Assembly: GCA_963664285.2 (NCBI GenBank)
Contig: CAXXNX010000040.1
Span: 324,703-388,702 of the forward strand
DNA length: 64,000 bases
Reading direction: 5' to 3'
Source of the DNA: JAJCYL01 sp963664285
GTDB lineage: Bacteria > Bacteroidota > Bacteroidia > Cytophagales > Cyclobacteriaceae
Shown: positions 57,626-64,000 of the stretch, one piece after another
How the letters are laid out: each line of letters opens with the position of its first letter
Numbering within the stretch: position 1 is the stretch's first letter
Program-made: the position numbers and the translations under genes
Notes under the pieces: generated by a model
What the model was told of the DNA's origin: nothing
Seen by the model: only the letters and a program-made list of their open reading frames with translations
Databases searched by the model: none

Positions 57626-58531
57626 TTAGACTTTCCCTTTCGCCAAACTATTCTTGGTCAGGTAGTCATAACTCTCTTGCACTGCTGTCATCATATCAGT
57701 AGCACAATTGTCCAATTCGACAATCATCCACTCGATATTATCGCTAGCAGCTTTAACTACTTCGGGAAAGTTTTGTGTTCCCTGGCCGACTGCCACCATT
57801 GGTTCAGGCTCATCATCATCAAGGCTTTCCGTATATCGGGCAGGACCGTCTTTAATATGCGCCATTATGGCCCGATTTCCTAACTTTTGTAAGATGTCTG
57901 CAGGGTTGTGCCCCGCTACTTTGACCCAGTAAGTGTCAATCTCGAAGAAAATGTCCCGGTCAAGGTTTTCCAGAAGGAGTTCATAGGGATATTTTCCAGT
58001 TTGCTGTTTTTCATACTCCCACCAATGATTGTGCAACCCAAATGACATTCCATTAGATTGGGCCAATTTAAGGGCCTGATGATAGATATCAATCAGCTCC
58101 CTAGTCCCTTCCTCAGTCTTATAACGCTGGTCTTCAGGCCAGCCATGCCAGATCATGGTTTTGCAATCAAAAGCGCTGGCAATTTCGAACCAATTATGTT
58201 TGCCGTCAACAGGTAACTCCACATGTGCCCCGCAGACCTTTAGTCCCGATCCTAAAATGATCTCTCCCGCTTCTCTGAGCGACATACCCTCCGGGGGGGG
58301 TATGGTCTCAACTGCATAATAGCCCATACTGGCAACCATTTCGATAGTGCCTGCATAGTCCTTCTTCAGAAGATTTCTTACAGTCCATAGCTGTAGCGCT
58401 ATTTTTCCCGTTTTCTTCGCAGTAGGGAGCAGCGGGTTAAGAGTTACACCACTGGCCAGTGTTCCAATTCCCATAGCGCTGAGGCTGAGGAAATTTCTAC
58501 GGGATAATTTATTGACAACATACTTTTGCAT
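57626..58531 (-). CDS. Sugar phosphate isomerase/epimerase-like protein, second paralogue
   Basis: 301 residues. Twin-arginine-type leader KLSRRNFLSLSAMGIGTLAS, then KIALQLWTVRNLLKKDYAGT, MSFGLHNHWWEYEKQQTG and IFFEIDTYWVKVAG (metal-binding pattern). Same length and fold as the gene at 55363, transcribed the other way. Confidence 0.82.
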   Translation of the reverse strand: MQKYVVNKLSRRNFLSLSAMGIGTLASGVTLNPLLPTAKKTGKIALQLWTVRNLLKKDYAGTIEMVASMGYYAVETIPPPEGMSLREAGEIILGSGLKVCGAHVELPVDGKHNWFEIASAFDCKTMIWHGWPEDQRYKTEEGTRELIDIYHQALKLAQSNGMSFGLHNHWWEYEKQQTGKYPYELLLENLDRDIFFEIDTYWVKVAGHNPADILQKLGNRAIMAHIKDGPARYTESLDDDEPEPMVAVGQGTQNFPEVVKAASDNIEWMIVELDNCATDMMTAVQESYDYLTKNSLAKGKV

Positions 58532-58661
58532 GAAGATGGATTTCTAATTTAATGCCATTAGTCAGGGATTCGAATGGGTAATATTGAAAAACTTCTGACT
58601 ATTGGCATTAAATTTTAATTCATTCAATTTATCGATCTTTGATCGAATTGTCCAGCTTTTT

Positions 58662-58983
58662 TCAGGCTTCTTCCAAGTCAGGCACCTCGTCAGTCTCAAA
58701 ATGTGTTGATTGGACCGATCTTGCAAACTCTCCGGACCGGCGCATAACCTCCGTATGTGCTCCGGTTTTTATAAATGTCAACATATCTTCTTCTGAATCC
58801 CAGGCTGTCAAAGTCAGGAAGAACGAACCGGAAACCGAGGTTATTCAGTCCAGCATGGAGATTCCCTGTAGCCTGCTCTACTTGCTTTTGAGCTCTCTTT
58901 GAGATAGACAGAAATTTAAAGAAACTCCAGTATGATCTGAGTTCCAAGCGGTAATCGAGATGAACATCTTCCAACGTAGTCAT
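58662..58983 (-). pseudogene. Antibiotic-biosynthesis-monooxygenase/DUF3291-like protein, frameshifted
   Basis: Start MTTLEDVHLDYRLELRSYWS (58983). A shift near 58830 breaks the frame, and the true continuation is SGSFFLTLTAWDSEEDMLTF then IKTGAHTEVMRRSGEFARSV, ending at 58662. The combined product is about 106 residues and resembles the DUF3291/ABM fold (the TAWDSEEDMLTF helix is typical). Confidence 0.75.
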
Positions 58984-59024
58984 GTTAAAAAACAGCTACA
59001 AATTTTGGTCATTGACACCTCATT

Positions 59025-59066
59025 AAAAAAAGCCGCCAGATACTCCTAAAAGTATTCGCAGCGGCT
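59025..59066 (-). terminator. Intrinsic terminator on the minus strand
   Basis: AGCCGC…GCGGCT stem with an internal AATACT/AGTATT arm and a following run of T, 100 bp after the stop of the decayed gene at 59168. Confidence 0.7.
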
Positions 59067-59167
59067 ATAACCACGTATTCCCTAGCTGATTCAAAATGAA
59101 TTACGTCAATATCTTTTTCTCACTGATTATTAATAAATACAATCAAAATCACAATATGGTTGCGTTA

Positions 59168-59914
59168 CTAATTCTCTATACTGACCAACTCTTCAAATCC
59201 TGGCTCACCAATGCCTTCGGCCCTTAAAAAACCGACACCTTCGGCACAGTATTTATATTCTTCAGAATCTTTCTCTATTGGATTCCATTCATTTGGTTTT
59301 CAAAACATTAGAAAATATTCCGAATTTTACGGTAATAGTTTCATTGAGACTGATTACTTCGGCCAGATCTTCTGCTTCACCCTTCCAGGAATTCCTGGCG
59401 ATAGACATACCTACTGTTGGATTGGTAGGCATATTATTATACCCGCAATAGCGCCCCCCCCTACTCCTGCTTCCCAGGCGCCATCATGACCAACCAATTC
59501 ACCGTTTTCAAAATCATCTACATCTTCACCCATGTACTATACATTACCATCAACATTCTGGGCATACCAGTCTTGTGTTTCCTCTACCAGTTCATCATTC
59601 TCCCATTCTTTAACCGCAACAACAGTTGTTTCAAATCCCAAAACGATTTTCTTCTCCAATAACACCTCTTCAGTAACTCTAATCGGTTCACCATCTTCAT
59701 TCTCACCCTCAAGAACGGTAGTTGTTCCGGGGTGAGTGTGAAAAATGGGTTATCAATTTCCTCCACAAAGTTTTCCTGGGTAAAATAAGCTGGAATGTCG
59801 AAAGTCAAATCGAAAAAGTAGAGCGTCGTCCGGCCGGAATCCTTCGTAGTCATCACCGCCACAAACACTAAGTACTATAGCGCTGATAATTAATGTTTTA
59901 GCGAAAGATTTCAT
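59168..59914 (-). pseudogene. Unknown lipoprotein-like gene with TAG and frameshifts
   Basis: Start MKSFAKTLIISAIVLSVCGG (59914), a probable lipoprotein. Then, across shifts, PFFTLTP with GTTTVLEGENEDGEPIRVTE, an in-frame TAG within DGNV-YMGEDVDDFENGEL, then GHDGAWEAGVGGAIAGIIMP and GEAEDLAEVISLNETI. Damage: several one-base shifts and one nonsense. I do not recall a named family, but the WEAGV…AGIIMP arrangement is shared by uncharacterised extracellular proteins. Confidence 0.7.
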
Positions 59915-60091
59915 AATTTATAGTGTTTTACTTCGTAATTAATTGATGCTGTCATCAAGCGAGTACTCTCGGAATGGCTGTTTGAAGGTTGAAAAAAAAT
60001 GTTTTCTAATATTTTTTCCATGTAAACCAACCATTTGATAAAAGTTTGCGTGATGATTAAAATTTTCTGTATTGGCAATTGAGTCAAAAAT

Positions 60092-60635
60092 CTGATCAAG
60101 CTCCTCAAAGAGTGCCAAAGGGGAGAGCGCAAAAGCCAGGAATTGCTTTATACGCAGTACTATGGCTATGCTATGGGTGTGAGTTTGAGATACTCAAATG
60201 ACAGAAATGAGGCCATTGAGATCGTTAATCTTGGTTTTTTTAAAGTACTCACACAATTGAGTAAGTATGACCGGCAATTGTCATTCAAGGGTTGGTTGCG
60301 AAGGATTATGATCAATACGGCTATTGACTATTACAGAAGAAACACCAGGCATCAGCATTTTGTAGATGTTTCCTATGCCAAGTATGAATCGGTGAATTTT
60401 GATGCATTGGATCAGATTTCAGAAAAAAGAAATAATGGCAGCCATACAGCTATTACCACCGTCGTACAAAATGGTTTTTAACCTTTATGTTATTGAAGGA
60501 TTCAAACACGAAGAAATTGCTGAAAAGGTGGGTATAAGTGTAGGTACTTCGAAATCGAACCTGGCCGTGGCCAGAAACAAATTACAAAAAATACTGAAGG
60601 TCATTGAAACTGAAAGGGTAAGAAATCATGGATGA
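60092..60635 (+). pseudogene. ECF sigma-70 factor with one frameshift
   Basis: Region 2 LIKLLKECQRGERKSQELLY then LYTQYYGYAMGVSLRYSNDR and LSFKGWLRRIMINTAIDYYR; region 4 ILKEIMAAIQLLPPSYKMVF-like AIQLLPPSYKMVFNLYVIEG and HEEIAEKVGISVGTSKSNLA. A one-base insertion in the A-run near 60425 separates the two. No in-frame ATG is visible before 60092, so the start is uncertain. The last bases overlap the next gene's ATG by eight, as in many sigma/anti-sigma pairs. Confidence 0.86.
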
Positions 60636-61922
60636 TCAAAGATTTGACGATATCATAAAAAACAAGGTTGGTGAGTATGTAGATCCGACTTATGATAAAG
60701 GAGCAATTGCCGGTCTTCATCAACATTTAGCCGGCTACCAGGTGGTTCCCTGGTATTCGCAGTATAAAAGTGCGGGCTTGATGGCAGCTACTCTGGCTCT
60801 TTTTACCTTGTTCAACTGGCTGATGATAGGGAATAGCAGGGAAGGTTCCGACATAAACCAGGCTTCTCTTAACAATAATCCAGACTACGAAAGATTAATT
60901 GCAGATCTGAAAGGAGAGATCGACAGGTTGAAAACAATTCAGCTGATACTATATATGTAATAAACTCCACGCCGAACACAGGACCCGGGGTTTTGACGGC
61001 TTCTTTGAAGTCTGAAACTAACCCGGACCAGGTAATTAACTCTTTTCTTCTCAGGCTGAAAGAGGCAGAACAAATTGGAAGAGTTGGGGATTTTTATTTC
61101 TATCATAAGAATGAAGTTCCGAGCTACGGTGAGTTTTTAGCGCTCAACAATCGAGATTCTGAACTGAGTGGTTCATTTCTAAACTTATCATACCCCGAAG
61201 AAGATACCATTTTCAAAGAAGGCGCTGTGGCTACCATCGAACAAGAGCAGTCACGTATGCCGATCCTAATCATAAGAGACCTGGAAAAACACTATTCCAA
61301 AGGGCTTGGGTTAAAATTAGGAGCAGAGTTGGAGTTGGCTCAGACTAAACCGGATATTGGTTCTGGCGAAGCGCTACCGGGCTTGGGTATTTTAGCAGAG
61401 TTGGTATTTAGTCCATCGTTGGGGTTTGAAACGGGTATTAAGTACAAACGAGGTCTTATAGCCTGGAAGCGCCCAATAGAATGAGCTGGCATCATATTCC
61501 GGTTAGACAATTCCCCTCGGAACTGTTGCAGAACTGGAAATTGACGCCAAGCTCTTGGAAATACCCTTGAACTTCAAATTTTATCGGTCTTTTGCTCAAA
61601 ATAAAGATCTTTATATAGCCTGGGAATATCACCCAATTTATACCTATCGCAGCTTTTGACTACAGCCATACACCACCACTAGTAAATTTTTCAGGTGAAG
61701 TAACTGTCACCAATGCTGTGAAGGTTGATGGTCCGGAATTTTACCTGGGCACATTTAATGCCGGAGCAGGTTTATCGTTCAATCTTACCAAGAGAAGAGA
61801 GGTCCAAAGAGAGGTCCAATTGGGAATATTTTATCAAAAGGATCTCGGCGGCATAAGGTTTCGAGGACCGAAAAATGAACATATTTGGTTTGAAATCTTC
61901 TTATTGGTTCCGGGTAAGGTAG
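60628..61922 (+). pseudogene. Membrane-anchored beta-barrel protein, left-arm copy, many one-base indels
   Basis: Reconstructed with the right-arm copy, the protein has four parts: MDDQRFDDIIKNKVGEYVDP, a soluble N-terminal domain (about 45 residues); a single membrane helix (LMAATLALFTLFNWLMI); a coiled coil (LKGEIDRLKTIQPDTI); and a C-terminal barrel (GLGLKLGAELELAQTKPDIG … GIKYKT … DYSHTPPLVNF … SYWFRVR). In this copy the frame breaks near 60942, 61448, 61483, 61504, 61512, 61621, 61654, 61855 and 61926. The overlap with the sigma gene suggests an anti-sigma/regulatory partner. Confidence 0.78.
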
Positions 61923-62106
61923 AGAACCTGAGTGTTTGGGATAGAATCCAAACAAAAACCTAATAAACCTCCCAATGTTTATGGGAAGGCTCGATGCAAG
62001 CGAACGGCTCCCATCATACAAAAACGGAGTTGGATATTAATTAATTAATGGCATTAGATATTGTAAGTTCAAGTAATAAGTGCAATTTTCCTTTGTAGCA
62101 CTTGCT
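60764..62106 (+). repeat. Inverted duplication, left arm
   Basis: The reverse complement of 62654-64000, differing mainly by single-base indels. The coordinate sum changes only from 124764 at the outer end to 124760 at the centre. The inner end contains the right end of an IS30 element in inverted orientation (62075-62106). Confidence 0.95.
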
Positions 62107-62653
62107 GAGATCAACTAATAAGTGCAATTGAAGGATGAAAAAGCTTTTAAGGGCTTTTTCATCCTTCAAAAGCCTGAGCAGTGCAATCTTTGGATTGCAA
62201 AATGTCAAAAAACTACACACATCTCAGTATTGATCAAAGGTATCAAATTGAAGCATTATTGAAAACAGGAGCAAAGGCTCTTTGTTGGTGATGACAGACC
62301 GAGCAAGTCTTTTTACCAGAATCAGAAAGATGCACAGTAAAAATGCCGATCAAATGGCCGAAGCTATTGTGGAGGAACTCTCTCAGGATAAACACAAACT
62401 GGAACACTCACTTTTGATAATGATATGGCATTTTCTAAACATGAGTTGATTGCTCAATCCCTTGATGTGGATGCCTATTTCACTCGTCCCTATACTAGTC
62501 AGGATAAAGGGACAGTTGAAAATAGGATTGGGGTAATCAGAAGGTTTTATCCTAAGAAAACAGATATTAGATTTGTTACAGAGGAGCAAATCAAAGTTGT
62601 TGAAAACAAAATCAATGAACGCCCTGTTAGAAAATTTAATTACCTAAACGCAA
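62107..62653. mobile_element. IS30 remnant between the arms
   Basis: The left end of IS30 with the same sequence as 662 onward, the transposase N-terminus, an internal deletion, and the C-terminal part. Forms the centre of the palindrome. Confidence 0.85.
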
Positions 62654-62691
62654 AGCAAGTGCTACAAAGGAAAATTGCACTTATTACTTGA
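62202..62691 (+). pseudogene. IS30-family transposase remnant (copy 2), internally deleted
   Basis: Begins MSKNYTHLSIDQRYQIEALL, jumps at 62272 (after the codons for TGA-like GAGC) directly to ALCW-frame text of the DDE region, and loses about 440 bp present in copy 1. The end DAYFTRPYTSQDKGTVENRI with the DDE Glu and NYLNAKQVLQRKIALIT is intact. The inverted end AATTGCACTTATTA lies at the 3' end. Confidence 0.87.
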
Positions 62692-64000
62692 ACTTACAAT
62701 ATCTAATGCCATTAATTAATTAATATCCAACTCCGTTTTTGTATGATGGGAGCCGTTCGCTTGCATCGAGCCTTCCCATAAACATTGGGAGGTTTATTAG
62801 GTTTTTGTTTGGATTCTATCCCAAACACTCAGGTTTCTCTACCTTACCCGGAACCAATAAGAAGATTTCAAACCAAATATGTTCATTTTTCGGTCCTCGA
62901 AACCTATGCCGCCGAGATCCTTTTGATAAAATATTCCCAATTGGACCTCTCTTTGGACCTCTCTTCTCTTGGTAAGATTGAACGATAAACCTGCTCCGGC
63001 ATTAAAGGTGCCCAGGTAAAATTCCGGACCATCAACCTTCACAGCATTGGTGACAGTTACTTCACCTGAAAAATTTACTAGTGGTGGTGTATGGCTGTAG
63101 TCAAAAGCCTGCGATAGGTATAAATTGGGTGATATTCCCAGGCTTATATAAAGATCTTTATTTGAGCAAAAGACCGATAAAATTTGAAGTTCAAGGGTAT
63201 TTCCAAGAGCTTGGCGTCAATTTCCAGTTCTGCAACAGTTCCGAGGGAATTGTCTAAACCGGAATATGATGCCAGCTCATTGCTATTGGGCGCTTCCAGG
63301 CTATAAGACCTCGTTTTGTACTTAATACCCGTTTCAAACCCCAACGATGGACTAAATACCAACTCTGCTAAAATACCCAAGCCCGGTAGCGCTTCGCCAG
63401 AACCAATATCCGGTTTAGTCTGAGCCAACTCCAACTCTGCTCCTAATTTTAACCCAAGCCCTTTGGAATAGTGTTTTTCCAGGTCTCTTATGATTAGGAT
63501 CGGCATACGTGACTGCTCTTGTTCGATGGTAGCCACAGCGCCTTCTTTGAAAATGGTATCTTCTTCGGGGTATGATAAGTTTAGAAATGAACCACTCAGT
63601 TCAGAATCTCGATTGTTGAGCGCTAAAAACTCACCGTAGCTCGGAACTTCATTCTTATGATAGAAATAAAAATCCCCAACTCTTCCAATTTGTTCTGCCT
63701 CTTTCAGCCTGAGAAGAAAAGAGTTAATTACCTGGTCCGGGTTAGTTTCAGACTTCAAAGAAGCCGTCAAAACCCCGGGTCCTGTGTTCGGCGTGGAGTT
63801 TATTACATATATAGTATCAGGCTGAATTGTTTTCAACCTGTCGATCTCTCCTTTCAGATCTGCAATTAATCTTTCGTAGTCTGGATTATTGTTAAGAGAA
63901 GCCTGGTTTATGTCGGAACCTTCCCTGCTATTCCCTATCATCAGCCAGTTGAACAAGGTAAAAAGAGCCAGGGTAGCTGCCATCAAGCCCGCACTTTTAT
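62654..64000 (-). repeat. Inverted duplication, right arm (continues past the window)
   Basis: Mirror of 60764-62106. The pairing is still exact at base 64000, so the true length is unknown. Confidence 0.95.
62839..64000 (-). pseudogene. Membrane-anchored beta-barrel protein, right-arm copy, one frameshift
   Basis: Continuous from the window end through the membrane helix, coiled coil and most of the barrel to YRSFAQIKIFI. There one A is missing in an A-run near 63169 (AAAT instead of AAAAT) compared with the left arm. The frame then resumes as KVDGPEFYLGTFNAGAGLSF and GFEDRKMNIFGLKSSYWFRV with stop at 62839. The 5' end lies outside the window. Confidence 0.82.

Noticed and set aside
62739..62975. 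Small plus-strand frames over the right arm and their mirror on the left arm
   Set aside because: They are antisense to the barrel gene and reflect the inverted duplication only.
1..64000. tRNA or rRNA genes
   Set aside because: No cloverleaf-like segment with the conserved TTC arm or rRNA motif was found on either strand by eye.

Overview
The window is a piece of a Bacteroidota chromosome, probably a marine or host-associated Cytophagales-like lineage. The evidence is the gene content: SusC-type TonB receptor debris, a TPR/PD40/OmpA protein with PorE architecture, NfeD-FloA, many short lipoproteins with a Cys after the signal peptide, DUF547, DUF3179 and DUF2461 proteins, and largely Shine-Dalgarno-less AT-rich starts. 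No rRNA, tRNA or CRISPR array was recognised.

Layout. 1-5.9 kb: a wrecked PLP-dependent dehydratase, an IS30 remnant, a small secreted protein, nfeD-floA, and a tandem IS1595-like element sitting in the floA terminator loop, then an internally deleted FtsX-type permease. 6-8.2 kb: a 3'-5' exonuclease and nhaC. 8.3-11.7 kb: an IS1380 element and a SusC remnant that is split by a second IS1595-like copy. 12-27.7 kb: a 16-kb block of intact minus-strand genes (OmpA/PD40, TPR, queE-folD-lepA, an outer-membrane protein, lspA-ileS, an MMPL/RND permease, dgt) with no visible frameshift. 28-35.7 kb: a frameshifted TPR/FG-GAP lipoprotein, an acyl-CoA dehydrogenase with a third IS1595-like copy just upstream, a broken MBL-fold hydrolase, a CAP-domain lipoprotein and a DUF2461 protein. 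35.7-40.1 kb: an MFS gene carrying three separate insertions (one IS and two copies of a 162-bp MITE), an AraC remnant, and a TetR regulator with an SDR gene sharing a palindromic operator. 40.2-47.7 kb: DUF547 protein, a lipoprotein, a split outer-membrane protein, a EutH-like permease with a broken GcvT-like partner, and a lipoprotein with two RskA-like domains that is interrupted by an antisense group II intron. 47.7-58.6 kb: a DUF3179 gene with one stop, M61 peptidase, arginine decarboxylase divergent from two amidinotransferase-fold enzymes, two sugar-isomerase-like paralogues and an IS630 element. 58.6-64 kb: three decayed genes, then an ECF sigma factor with an overlapping membrane-anchored beta-barrel protein whose gene lies in a >1.3 kb inverted duplication centred on an IS30 remnant.

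The overall picture is a genome in active decay by mobile elements. Long housekeeping genes are clean, while accessory genes carry single-base indels, single nonsense codons, IS and MITE insertions and short templated insertions. Recent transposition is shown by near-identical IS1595-like copies with intact 8-bp target duplications. The most interesting biology is (i) the sigma factor / trans-envelope-looking beta-barrel pair, (ii) the double RskA-like surface lipoprotein, (iii) the new MITE family and the multiply hit MFS gene, and (iv) small rearrangement scars that record how the elements moved.
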